Source: Drechslerella dactyloides (taxonomy: Eukaryota > Ascomycota > Orbiliomycetes > Orbiliales > Orbiliaceae). From it: a stretch of 64,000 bases of DNA. A program made the position numbers and the translations under genes. A model generated the notes under the pieces. The model had not been told where the DNA came from, did no database searches, and saw only the letters and a program-made list of their open reading frames with translations. This document shows positions 38,297 to 47,984 of this stretch, piece by piece. The DNA is taken from assembly GCA_020064725.1 (NCBI GenBank), contig JAGTWJ010000008.1, forward strand, positions 2,480,001 to 2,544,000. Reading direction: 5' to 3'. Position 1 is the stretch's first letter, and each line of letters opens with the position of its first letter.

Positions 38297-39529
38297 ATGC
38301 CGTCGAAGCAGTCTCTTTCGACTGCGCCGCAGATACTTAATTTCACAGGTAGCGCATCCCTTCGCCATCGGTTGGTGCAGGCGACTTTGACCGGAAAGCC
38401 CATCAAGATCACGTCCATCCGCTCGACGTCCTTGACGCCCGGCCTCCTTCCACATGAAATCTCGTTCTTGCGCCTGCTGGACTCTCTCACAAATGGTGGC
38501 ATCTTCCAAATATCGGAAACGGGTACGACTCTCCTGTACAAACCCGGTCTGATCGGACACACTCCCTCTCCGAACTCGGCCACTTCCTCCGCGTCTAGGA
38601 TTATCAGGCACGATATTTCCGCTGAAAGCTCTACCCGCGGAGTAACATATTTCCTCGAACCAACTTGCATACTCGCACCTTTCTCAAAGTCCCCGTTCCA
38701 TGTCGTCTTCTCGGGTCCTGGATGCGTCACTAGTGCGACACAGGCCGACTATAGCGTCGACACGTTTAGGACGGCGATATTACCACTTTACGCGCATTTT
38801 AACATCATCGCGAAGCTCGAATGCCGGATAACCAAACGATCGTGCTCGCCTGGCGGCGGCGGGGAGGTCAGCTTGACATTCGGACATCAGATCCGGCTAC
38901 CACCGACGCTACATCTAAGAAACCCGGGCAGAGTCAAGCGAATACGTGGTGTGAGCTACACAATTGGCGTCAGTGCAGGAAACAACCAGCGGATGATTCA
39001 CGCCGCGAGGGAGGTTCTGAACCAGTTCATCAACGATATATACATCTATTCTGAGGTTGTTGCGCGGGCGCCGGGTGCCGAAGGGGATAAGAGGGGCACG
39101 CCGGGATTCGGAATGAGCTTGGTAGCCACAAGCAGTACGGATTGCCTCTATAGTGCTGATTGGGGGAGTGGTTCTGATGTCATCATGACGCCTGAGGAGA
39201 TTGGGAGAGGCTGCGCGCTCAGGCTGCTCGAGGAAATTGCGAAGGGCGGTTGTGTGCAGAGAATTGGAGCGAGGACGGTGGTCAGTCTGATGATGATGGG
39301 CAGCGAAGACGTTGGGAGAGTGGTCCTAGGGAAAGGAATATTCGAGGAAGATTTCGTTGGCCATCTAAGAGACTGGAGGTCGTTCGGATGTGGAGAAGCA
39401 CTGGTCAAAGAATGGACCGGCAGCGAAGGGCTTGCAGGCGGCGGGATGGGCGGTATGGATGAGGGTCAGTTGATCAGCTTGGGAGTCGTAGGGAAGGGAG
39501 TGGGCAACGTGGGGAGGAAGGTCGCCTGA
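38297..39529 (+). CDS. RCL1: Rcl1, RNA 3'-terminal phosphate cyclase-like ribosome biogenesis protein
   Basis: Nucleolar factor of the small-subunit processome; in yeast it works with the GTPase Bms1 in early pre-rRNA cleavage for 18S rRNA. The intronless frame of 410 residues starts at the first ATG (MPSKQSLS). The RtcA-like fold is recognisable from the start: ILNFTGSASLRHRLVQATL, then KPIKITSIRS, PGLLPHEISFLRLLDSLTNG and the GTTLLYKPGLIGH segment. Further on come the conserved GGGGEV, FGHQIRLPPT and GVSYTIGVSAGNNQRM blocks. The C-terminal TPEEIGRGCALRLLEEIAKGGC helix also matches the family. It is slightly longer than the 367-residue yeast protein because of a Gly-rich C-terminal extension. 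Members of this branch lack cyclase activity. Confidence 0.93.
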   Translation: MPSKQSLSTAPQILNFTGSASLRHRLVQATLTGKPIKITSIRSTSLTPGLLPHEISFLRLLDSLTNGGIFQISETGTTLLYKPGLIGHTPSPNSATSSASRIIRHDISAESSTRGVTYFLEPTCILAPFSKSPFHVVFSGPGCVTSATQADYSVDTFRTAILPLYAHFNIIAKLECRITKRSCSPGGGGEVSLTFGHQIRLPPTLHLRNPGRVKRIRGVSYTIGVSAGNNQRMIHAAREVLNQFINDIYIYSEVVARAPGAEGDKRGTPGFGMSLVATSSTDCLYSADWGSGSDVIMTPEEIGRGCALRLLEEIAKGGCVQRIGARTVVSLMMMGSEDVGRVVLGKGIFEEDFVGHLRDWRSFGCGEALVKEWTGSEGLAGGGMGGMDEGQLISLGVVGKGVGNVGRKVA

Positions 39530-40406
39530 GTGGGCTCGTGTGTGAGATGTGGACAACGCTTCATTGTCATGTGTGACGGTATTCATTAGCTGTACGATAT
39601 TGCTTCAGGGTGAGGGTCAGGCGTTCAGAGCGTCCCAAAGGCTGGTCAGTATAGATATATAGTTGCCAAATTATGCGAAGAGAACCACAATCCTCTGCGT
39701 CGTATTCTAGACTATCTGCTGCAGGTACACTTATGCTGCATCGAGTCGGCTGCTTGTAGCCTGAAGCTATTCGCGAGGGCTCAAACCAAGGTAGTGGTGC
39801 CGAGCAGACTATATCTCTTGGTATGGCCTTGTACCACAGCAAGCATTTGCTTAACACACTCATTAATTTCCCATCTCTCTAATGCCAAGGGGGACAACAT
39901 GGAAGTCGACTGCGTCTTAAGAATGCGATGCTGTGCTGTGGGCCAGCTGCATGCGCCGGCGTGAGGATTGCGCCGCGCTGCTCCATAGCTTTGGCCTGTG
40001 CATCTTCGGGTAACGTTATGAGATATAACAGCCTCACACAATGTTTGAGGGTAAGCACGGCTGCGACGTTTGGTACCGGGAAAGTTCCCAGGCAGAGAGC
40101 AGGCAGCACCTTGCATAACGTTATCTCGAATTAGCCGTATCCATGGATCCTGCATGGGTTTCCACCAATGCGATTGTTCGATCCAGAAGCCTCTGGCCAC
40201 TCCCCGCGCCGAGTCCCAGCAAGGCAAGATGATTTAAAGATGAACCAACATCTCGGTCTGGCATCGCTTGGTCGCGGCTGTCCAAACACGACCCAGGTTC
40301 TCGTCAACAAACAGAGTTGCACCGTCTGCCCAGAGGAAAAGGGCACGAACAGAGTGCCGAGTCGTGGAAAATGGGAGGCGGCCTGTCAACACCGCCTTCG
40401 ACGCAT
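39530..40406. other. intergenic, no gene seen
   Basis: Spacer between RCL1 and the membrane-protein gene. Overlapping short frames on both strands carry no recognisable domains. Confidence 0.6.
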
Positions 40407-41667
40407 ATGAGTTATTCGATATTGCTCTTCTTTCTTCTCCTCGGCCAACAGGTTGTTTGCGAAGACCTTACAGAAATCACACCAATAATTACTAGCCTTG
40501 GCTCTCTGGCCCCCTTTACACCACCAGCGGACTGCTTCACGACATCCCTCTGGCGCTCGAGCAGGTTCTATGACGATAGCAACCAGAGTGGGCTTTCACA
40601 AACCCGGTTCTTCAGCCGCTGGTATGTCGGATGTAACGTCGACGACGATACCGGCGAAATCAATACATGCTGCCCGCCGCGATACCGAACATGGGGGTTT
40701 TACGCACCTGGCGTATGCCCGCAAGGATACAGCACTGTGCCAACTAATAATGTGAACCCGTGGGTAGGCGACCAGAGAGGCACCGTCTGTTGTCCTATGT
40801 AGGTTGAGATCCAATCTCGCCGTCAGGGCGAGAGTCGGGCATCTTGTGACCTCTCTCTGTCTCTCCCCCTCTCTTGCGAGACCGTTCAGCTAACTCGTAT
40901 TGTCTTGTGCAGCGTCAAAGATCCTTCGACAATCCGACTCTTAACCGCAGACTTTGTCACATCATTCATCAACCCGCTAAATCGAGACCCAATCAGCATC
41001 TCATGTTTCGAGTGGGCCAGCAGCAGCACTTCTCGAGGCATCGTATTCCAAGGAAACTACAATGCTCGGGCCATTATTGTATTTGGCTCGCAGCTGACGA
41101 GTGTGACGTTTCAATTCGCAGAGGTAGGTACAGCTTCCACAGAGTCGCCTTACGTGGTTAGGCGGCTTGAAATTCTATAGATCTCCAGACATATCTGATA
41201 TACATACATTTCAGGCGGATGGGTCACTTCCTACGCCAACTCCAGCAACATCGTCCACTTCGAGTAGCTCTGCGGGAAATACGAGCTCTGAGCCTTTACC
41301 TACATCTGGGGAACCCCCATCTCCAGGCTCAAGCACTTCTGGGGCAACAGAAACAGGCTCCTCGCTAGGCTCAAGTTCAGCCGGTAGCCCTAGCACCACC
41401 GACTCGAGCTCGAGCGCGTCACAGAATCAAGGCAGCGAGGGCAGCAGGAGGACAGGCCTCAGCGGCGGCGCGATCGCTGGGATTGCGATTGGCGTGGCCG
41501 TACCGGTCATCGCGATAGCCGCCTATATCGCGTATAGATTGGGTCGGCGAAAGGACGATATACCCGTCGTACCAATTTACAACGACCCGCGGCCGAAGGA
41601 GGGGGAAGGAGGTCCGTATGTGTATAATAGCGGACCGGACTCCAGTGCCCAGGCCAGGTGGAATTGA
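40407..41667 (+). CDS. secreted single-pass membrane protein with Ser/Thr-rich stalk
   Basis: Exons 40407-40798, 40913-41123 and 41215-41667 join in phase to 351 residues. The first intron has a clear CTAAC branch point. Residues 1-19 form a signal peptide (MSYSILLFFLLLGQQVVC). The ectodomain has several Cys (DCF, GCN, TCCPPRY, VCPQG, VCC), suggesting a disulphide-rich head, followed by a Ser/Thr/Pro/Gly stalk. Then comes one membrane helix (GGAIAGIAIGVAVPVIAIAAYIA) and a short cytoplasmic tail with RLGRRK and acidic residues. This is the layout of fungal cell-wall sensors and surface glycoproteins, type I topology. No named family is recognised, and a wall-sensing role is inference. Confidence 0.85.
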
Positions 41668-42144
41668 TATATATGTCGAGCGGGCGCCCGACAAGCGGTA
41701 TACACTGTCGCAGCTGAGAACTAATGCTTGTAATGTCGCAACTACTATTGTAATTTGATGACGAGTCGGTTGTAGATAGCGTGATGGTCATTACTGGATT
41801 TCCTGACATCCTTTAAATAAAATATATCTGCTGATGTTACGCTTCTAGAATTCCTTGAGGCTGTCCAGCTGTGTGGTGTGGTTTTGCCTGGTTGGGAAAT
41901 TGGCTAAGTGCGTCGACTTTCGGACGACCATTTGCTTGGCGTGTCTTCGGCAAGCTGTCAACAAGCTCCGCCGGAACATTTATCCCCCTTTCCAGCCGTC
42001 GAGGGTTCTCTGCCAGAACCGCAATGCCACTGCCATCGTACATCATTCCTCGAACGACTGAGTTTAGCAAATTTGACCTGATCGCGCGATAGCCGAACCA
42101 GTATCCAGTATATCCGCCCTGCCTGCTCGAGTGGCGCTGGAGCG
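41668..42144. other. short intergenic region
   Basis: Spacer of 477 bp between co-directional genes; presumably terminator and promoter. Nothing else is visible. Confidence 0.6.
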
Positions 42145-42720
42145 ATGTCAGACACCCCACCATCACGACCGCAATCCCACCAGAAGGGTGCCATCACCAA
42201 CCACTGGAACGATCTCCCCGCCGGCTACATTCCCTCTCCTACAAACTCTCTGTCCCGGTCCGCGTCCCGGAACTCGAATACTCTCGCCACCCCAAACATA
42301 GGCAGCAGCATCAATCGAGGAGCTTCGGCCAGTCCATTACGACATTCCGCTTCGACCCCGAAAGATGAGATCGCCTCACGATCTGAGGGCGACGGCCCGG
42401 ACAGCTCCAGGACAAGCGGCGAGACGAAGTCGCTGGACGTACTTCTACCGGCGCTCTATAACCTACCGACAAAACTTGCCCGAAATGAGCATGGTATGCT
42501 ACAGACGAGAATAAACAAGAGCCTGCTGCCGGCAAAAGGGGATGGCGGGGTAACAGACTCCCAGAAACTCTGGATACGCGAGCTTCTTCAGGGATTCGTC
42601 GTCGACGGCGCCATGGATGGGAAGCAGGCGCGCGAGGAGATCATAGCCTTTATGCGGCGGGAGAGCGGAGTCGCCGGATGGGCAGCGAGCGTTCGAAAGG
42701 TCGTTGAGAGCGTGGTTTAG
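42145..42720 (+). CDS. small protein of unknown function with disordered N-terminus
   Basis: An intronless 191-residue frame starting at an ATG (MSDTPPSRPQSHQKG). Residues 1-95 are rich in Ser, Pro, Thr and Asn and look disordered. Residues 96-191 are a compact, Leu-rich, mainly helical region (LDVLLPALYNLPTKL, QKLWIRELLQGFVVDG, AREEIIAFMRRESGVAGW, VRKVVESVV) that looks like a real folded domain. There is no signal peptide or membrane helix. The clear split between low-complexity and ordered halves and the fungal codon pattern favour a real gene; I do not recognise the family. Confidence 0.72.
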   Translation: MSDTPPSRPQSHQKGAITNHWNDLPAGYIPSPTNSLSRSASRNSNTLATPNIGSSINRGASASPLRHSASTPKDEIASRSEGDGPDSSRTSGETKSLDVLLPALYNLPTKLARNEHGMLQTRINKSLLPAKGDGGVTDSQKLWIRELLQGFVVDGAMDGKQAREEIIAFMRRESGVAGWAASVRKVVESVV

Positions 42721-43101
42721 CTTTCGCAAGGAACCGCGAACTGAGGTGAACTAAATAGTAATATGTTGGTGGATGAGCATGCGAATGTCGCGATGGCGGA
42801 AACTAAAGCTATAGACAGGTCGAGGCTGTCTAGACAGCAGATGAGTTTCGTTCGGGGGATAGTGCAAGGGCATACTTTGACTTGGGATAGAAAATACCCC
42901 TCTGGCGCTACTGGTGCATTTGAATTATTCTCATTACAGCTCGGATAGAGATAGAGAGGACAATCACGATTTGCTCACTTCACTATCGGGTTTTGTACAG
43001 TTTGTTGGTGGTGTGTTTGCCTACTTCGTCTAAACTTTCTTCGTGCCAAAAACTGCTGCCATCAACCTGTTTGTCGACGACTTGCGTAAAAGGAGAGTAT
43101 T
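42721..43101. other. short intergenic region
   Basis: Spacer between the 191-residue gene and the tRNA terminator. A 62-codon frame at 42,763-42,948 is not supported. Confidence 0.55.
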
Positions 43102-43127
43102 AAAAAAACAAAAAAAAATACAAAAAA
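43102..43127 (-). terminator. RNA polymerase III terminator of the tRNA-Arg gene
   Basis: On the minus strand, runs of 6, 9 and 7 T begin 8 nt after the tRNA 3' end. This is a strong Pol III terminator and supports an active tRNA gene. Confidence 0.85.
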
Positions 43128-43134
43128 GAACTGA

Positions 43135-43265
43135 TGACCTACGCAGGGATCGAACCTGCAATCTCCTGATTCGTAGTCAGACGCCTTGCTGTAGAGGCTG
43201 TTAGCATATTGTACATCCAGTTGTTGGATGGTTGGAAAGCTGCTTACCCATTGGGCCAGTAGGCC
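43135..43265 (-). tRNA. tRNA-Arg(ACG) with a 59-nt insert in the D-loop
   Basis: Without the insert this is a normal 72-nt arginine tRNA. The acceptor stem GGCCTAC pairs with GTAGGTC (one G-U), the discriminator is A, the D stem is GCC/GGC, and the anticodon stem TCTGA/TCAGG encloses loop CTACGAA, giving anticodon ACG. The T arm is GCAGG-TTCGATC-CCTGC. The internal Pol III promoter is intact: A box TGGCCCAATGG directly before the insert and B box GGTTCGATCCC. The insert (43247-43189) lies just after the invariant GG of the D-loop, not at the canonical 37/38 site of nuclear tRNA introns. It would have to be removed for a normal cloverleaf. Confidence 0.93.
43189..43247 (-). other. spliceosomal-type intron inside the tRNA D-loop
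   Basis: Fifty-nine nt beginning GTAAGC and ending CTACAG, with a near-ideal fungal branch site (TGCTAACAG) 15-20 nt before the end. The donor is the same as in protein genes of this window (for example the third intron of the 18.4-kb gene), and the branch matches TTGCTAAC at 18,939-18,946. The middle holds a perfect 6-bp hairpin (CATCCA-ACAAC-TGGATG). Removing it at the GT/AG ends leaves D-loop AATGGCAA, normal for tRNA. The flanks also show AAG on both sides (GTAAG at the 5' side, CAAG just after the 3' side), compatible with a small duplication on insertion. Confidence 0.75.
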
Positions 43266-44053
43266 AGTTGTTGATATCAACGCCTCGACAGATTGTGTAG
43301 ATATACGTTCAAATTTATGGGCCAGCTTCTGAACGAGAGCGCACCGCGTCTGAGAGACTTCTTTGACTGATGTCTGTGCATGTATAACGAATACACAAAG
43401 TAGAGATTTAGGCTATACCTGAGATGGCTTATAGACCTGGATCCTAGAAGTGTCAGAATTCATGGTTGAAGCATTAAAACATCTTCCTGAAGATTACTTG
43501 ACAGCCAGGTATGATGGCCGGAGAGTTGGGAAGAACGTACCGTCTATGGCACATTGTCTCGCGAGCCAGGCTGCCGGAATCTAGTAGGCGAAGTATGCTA
43601 CAACTGCCTGATACTAGTACTTAGCAGTAGTTTGAAAAAGCTAGCTTTCTAACCGCTCTTCCCAGTATGCTGAGAAATCGGAACTATCACGACATCGATT
43701 CAGTAGGGGCAGTTAGCACGATGGTGAGCCGAAACGGAGATACCATCCATTCAAATTACGACATCACACCTCTGGTTTTAGTTCGAACTGTCATCGGAAA
43801 TCTCCTGTCGATCGCTGGCTATCGTGTCATGAGCCAGACGTACGGCCATCCTGCCGTTTTGGTTGACATATATAAAGCTAAGCCGAAAATATACACCAAT
43901 ATTCATTGAACCGTTTTCTACGTATGTTATATGAATGTTTATCCGGTATTTGCAAGTTTACTTGAGTACCACTAGGTATATAGAGGAGCTTTACTTCATT
44001 GATACTAAGTGATAACGTTAAGTTAGCTCTTTTTCATTAAGATTGGTATTGAA
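43266..44053. other. intergenic upstream of tRNA, no clear gene
   Basis: Contains an 80-codon ATG frame at 43,667-43,909 that has some protein character but no start context, homology or splice support. I leave it unannotated. Confidence 0.5.
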
Positions 44054-44850
44054 ATGACACTGAAATATGGCCTCTTACTTTGCTGCCTTGTTGGGGGGTC
44101 TGCAAATGCGATTGGCGCAGTCAGAACAAAATAACTGGCCGGTTATCTTTAATCATTCTTTTCTATCGTATAAATTGCTAACACTGAGTTAGCCGCAGGG
44201 GCGGTTATCTCTCTAGTTCAGCAATACGAAGCTCTACAGGTGGACGACACATCTTTATCTGCAGTCCCGACAGTTAATCCTTTAATAGAGACATCTCCCC
44301 TAGACTCCATTCTCGTGCATCTGACCCACACAATGACAACTTACACCGAGAGGCGTCAAGAAGAGATGAGGCTAATATGTCGGATCCGCCTGCTGGAACT
44401 AGCGAACCTGATCTTACATGTTACGATCGGTTCAAACGAATGAATACACAAATATTCATAAGAAACTAGCCCAAGGATCAAGTAAACCCGACAGATGCGA
44501 GAAAAATCCAATTAATGACTATTAAAGCCAGAAACTGGTACACATGGCTAGAGGCCTACGCAATATCCCAGTACAGAAACTTCAATATAGATGCGACCAT
44601 TTTTGGAGACGACCTCTACACGCAGCTCGCGAACGCCGAATATTCTAAGGGGCATCAGGCGGAGGGAGAAAAGATTTACTCCTACGCACAACCTCATTCT
44701 GCTATTAATGGCGACTCACTTTATCTGATAATGTTCTGCGACGAAATGGGGTTCGGCATCCGCCTCCATACTACTCGAGCGAGGCGATGCGCATTCGATG
44801 CTCAGAAGCAGCGAAGATTGCGAAGAACCTTGCATCACTACTGCTTGTAG
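44054..44850 (+). CDS. possible secreted protein, gene structure doubtful or decaying
   Basis: An ATG at 44054 opens a signal-peptide-like segment (MTLKYGLLLCCLVGGSANA). A possible intron (44120-44221, CTAAC inside, acceptor TTCAG) leads in phase to a frame encoding QYEALQVDDTSLSAV and a helical LLELANLILH stretch. A second possible 50-nt intron then leads to KDQVNPTDARKIQL, NWYTWLEAYAISQYRNF and TIFGDDLYTQLANAEY. After about 44,775 the best protein-like sequence (SEAAKIAKNLASLLLV) continues in another frame, so the gene is probably frameshifted near the end, or has a further intron I cannot place. A small secreted effector or its relic is possible; no family is recognised. Confidence 0.33.
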
Positions 44851-45882
44851 ACCCTGGGACTAATGATTCTAATCTTCTACTGCTGCAGACGCAGGACGCC
44901 GTTCCAACACGCCGGTGACGCGAATGGGAAACGATTGGGCATAGTCTCTGGAGTGAAGATCCAAGCTGGTTTATTTACATTGGCAGAGAGCCACCCGGTG
45001 GCTGTTTGCACCTGAAAGTAATATGGCCAGCAATAACCCCCCGTAACAGTGCGGTATAGTTTGGATTTGTCGATTTGTCCTGAATTGAAAGTCAGCTTGA
45101 GGATGCCAAAACTATAGAACTCTGTGATATGGTGCCCGATAGACTTACGGTGCCGTAAATAATTTTAGATAAGGCTTCGTGCATGTAGCCGTTATCAATC
45201 CGCGTGTGCATCTCATGGCTCAACCCGTGGCGCCAGACGCTATCCTATGGTCTGCGTAGGCCACGACTAAGGAGTTTATCCTGATTGTAGAGTAATTTCA
45301 TTTATTCCGATTAGTATCCTCCCGCGTTTAATGAGTCCAGTTCTCCTGAGTATGTCTGGGGACAGCCGCCAGCAAGCTTACGGTCTGGTGGACTAAGACG
45401 CGAGATGTACGTCGTCGCCGTTGTAGACGCTCTCAGATCAATCTATTTGAATACGAGTTGGCCTAGTATGCATGGTAGTCTTGAGTACTTCCCATTGATA
45501 TCGCGACAGAAGATATATTCGTCATAGACCTTGTGCTTCCCGAAGGTGTCAAGCCGGTAGGTGATGTGAGGACTCCAGCTCTATTGGCTGATACTCAAAG
45601 CGTGACACATCCTAGACAATGATGTGTGGTGGCACGGGAAGATATGCTATGGACACTTTTAGATATTGTAGAGAGAGTGATGAGTGCGGATGCGGTCGCC
45701 GCCGCCGCCGAGTCGGATTTTCAAAATGCGTCGTCTCGCGTTGTGGAACCAAATGCAACGTCGACGCCTCGGCTTGGTCGGACGACTGACTCAGCTGCAT
45801 TTCTATCTCCCACCCATCCCAAGCTTCCTTGTTGCGTCCCGCCACGACCTTGACATCGACAGAACTCGAACTCTCCACGACC
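44851..45882. other. intergenic; possible out-of-frame tail of the preceding gene
   Basis: The first 80 bp carries protein-like sequence in a shifted frame (see the doubtful secreted gene). The rest is spacer and the promoter of the Rqt4-like gene. The minus-strand 220-codon frame at 45,612-46,274 overlaps the Rqt4-like CDS and is a shadow. Confidence 0.5.
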
Positions 45883-47655
45883 ATGGCTAATTTACAAGAG
45901 TTCGCGGCATGGGCGGTCCCCCGTCTAGCCAACCTGCTGCCTTTGCCCCAAGAGGAGTTACAACAGGTCGTCACGTACGCTGCGACATCACCTGATCTGT
46001 CGAACCCGTCCGCTATCGCGACGCACTTCACCGATCTCCTCGGCGCTTCTTCGGAATGTCTCTCCTTCATCGAGGAGTTCAACCGGCGGAGATTCCCTTC
46101 TGCAGTACCTTCTGGATCAAACCCCCGACAGACGCAGACGACCCGCAGCGATAGCGATGCCCCGCCACGGTCGAACCGTAAGGGCCCGAAGAAGAAAGAG
46201 CCGTTGAACAAGCTGCCACCAGTACGGAGAGTTGATGACAGCTTCGCGAGCAGTTCAGACGATCTGTCGGGCAAGGCATATCGGAAAGACGACTTGGAGG
46301 ATTACATGTCGACACCGAGATTGAAGAAGGGTTCGGCATCATTAACAGCACCGACGTCAGCATTGGCATCGCGAACACCTTCGAGATCGCCGACACCGAA
46401 TCCAGCGACCGCTCCTACATCCTCAACTCCTTCACCCAAGCCCTCCACTACAAACTTGTCTCAGAAGCAGCCAGCTCAGCAGGGGACGCTTACGTCTGAC
46501 CTCTTGAACTCGAAGAAGAAGACCCCAAAGCAAAAGTCAAATACCGTATCGATATCAGGCCCGAGTATGCGTCCACCGTCATCCACAATCTCTGATGTCT
46601 CCGCCGCTCTACGTAGCCTGGAACTGCAGACAAACCCGACGCTGGCTAGTTCGCATGTCGTCGCCCCCGATAAACGGCGCTGTAGCTGCGCTGGACGCAA
46701 ACACGAGCTCCTTTTGGCTGCACCAAACTGTCTGCATTGTGGAAAGATCATATGTATCAAAGAAGGCCTCGCACCATGCACCTTCTGCGGTCGTGATTTG
46801 ATATCTGCGGAGGATATGGAAGCCATGCGTCGAATTCTCCGTGACGAACAGAGCAAAGAGAAGATGAATGCGCATAATGCGGGGCAGAAGAAAGCGGACA
46901 CGACGAAGACGACTGCAGTATATGCTTCCAAAGTCAACCCGTCAGCCGGCGGTGTCGCGGCGCACTCGAACGGCCCAACCCCCGCGGCGTCGGCGGCACT
47001 GAACAGCGCGATGGAACAACGCGATAAGCTTCTGGAATATCAAAGTTCGTCTGCGAAGCGGACTAGAATCATAGACCAAGCAGCGGACTGGGAGACGCCG
47101 GATACAGGACTCAACATGTGGGCGACACCACAGGAGCGTGCCCTGCAGCTCAAGGAACAGCAACGGAAGATGAGGGATATAGAGTGGGACAATAAGGAGG
47201 AATGGGAGAAGCGGACTGTGGTCGTTTCGATCGATCTGAAGGGCAAGCGAGTTGAGAAAACGATGAAGAGTGTGGATAGACCCAAGTTTAGCGCGAAAGA
47301 AGAGGAAAAGGAAGATTCTGAACCGGTAGTAGTAGCGATCGGAAGTAGGTTTGCGACGGGGCGAGGAGCGGAAGGTGCTAACGGTGGCGGTACATTCTCA
47401 CGGAATCCGCTGTTGGCAAAGGGACTGATAAAGCCTGTTTGGCAGCCGGAGAATGTAGTGGGGGCGTCTGAGGACGTGGAAGGGAACAGGGCCACGCTGG
47501 AATCACGGTTCGGCGAGTGGGGCAAAGTGCTGAGCAACGGATGGCGCCGGGTCCAGGACGATATGGCAGACAATGAAGGTCTGATCTTGGACGGCGGCCG
47601 TCTTGGAGGCGGGGCGAAGGGCGAAGAGAAGAGCGTGGAGCCGCTCTGTGGATGA
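45883..47655 (+). CDS. RQT4: Rqt4/TRIP4 (ASC-1) homologue, C2HC5 zinc-finger protein
   Basis: Subunit of the ribosome quality-control trigger complex (ASC-1 complex in animals), which splits collided ribosomes together with a Slh1/ASCC3 helicase; cytoplasmic. The intronless frame of 590 residues starts at MANLQEF in a CCATGG context, because the longer upstream frame has no ATG. Residues 2-73 form a helical N-terminal region (AAWAVPRLANLLPLPQEEL). A Ser/Thr/Pro/Lys-rich linker follows. The diagnostic C2HC5 finger begins CSCAGRKHELLLAAPNCLHC and continues through CIKEGLAPCTFCGRDL. The C-terminal third is charged and helical with the RALQLKEQQRKMRDIEWDN segment. There is no ASCH domain, as in the yeast protein and unlike animal TRIP4. 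Confidence 0.88.
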   Translation: MANLQEFAAWAVPRLANLLPLPQEELQQVVTYAATSPDLSNPSAIATHFTDLLGASSECLSFIEEFNRRRFPSAVPSGSNPRQTQTTRSDSDAPPRSNRKGPKKKEPLNKLPPVRRVDDSFASSSDDLSGKAYRKDDLEDYMSTPRLKKGSASLTAPTSALASRTPSRSPTPNPATAPTSSTPSPKPSTTNLSQKQPAQQGTLTSDLLNSKKKTPKQKSNTVSISGPSMRPPSSTISDVSAALRSLELQTNPTLASSHVVAPDKRRCSCAGRKHELLLAAPNCLHCGKIICIKEGLAPCTFCGRDLISAEDMEAMRRILRDEQSKEKMNAHNAGQKKADTTKTTAVYASKVNPSAGGVAAHSNGPTPAASAALNSAMEQRDKLLEYQSSSAKRTRIIDQAADWETPDTGLNMWATPQERALQLKEQQRKMRDIEWDNKEEWEKRTVVVSIDLKGKRVEKTMKSVDRPKFSAKEEEKEDSEPVVVAIGSRFATGRGAEGANGGGTFSRNPLLAKGLIKPVWQPENVVGASEDVEGNRATLESRFGEWGKVLSNGWRRVQDDMADNEGLILDGGRLGGGAKGEEKSVEPLCG

Positions 47656-47984
47656 GCGAGCCACCATCAGCCTTCCATCGGTCTTCCCGATATGTACCAT
47701 ACGCCAAGTTCTACACACTGACATACCGCATCGACGGGACATCGGCCAGTCACTTCAACTGGTCGGAGCCGGCGGGCGATCGGATCCGCTGGGCGGCCAG
47801 GGAAAAGTGCTCAGCGCGAAGATGAAATGCGCAAATACGCCGGATGCATCGTAGAAGCTTGTTTCCTTCGCAGTCCTCCCCGCGTAGAAACTTGTACGTG
47901 CGCCTCGGATGGCGTAATCGGAACCTCAGCAGCAGCAGCGGCAGCTCCGTGTCGTGGAGAATCGATATGCGCATTTTACCTACG

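Noticed and set aside
45612..46274. 220-codon minus-strand frame
   Set aside because: Lies over the start of the Rqt4-like gene; Ser/Arg-rich shadow without motifs.
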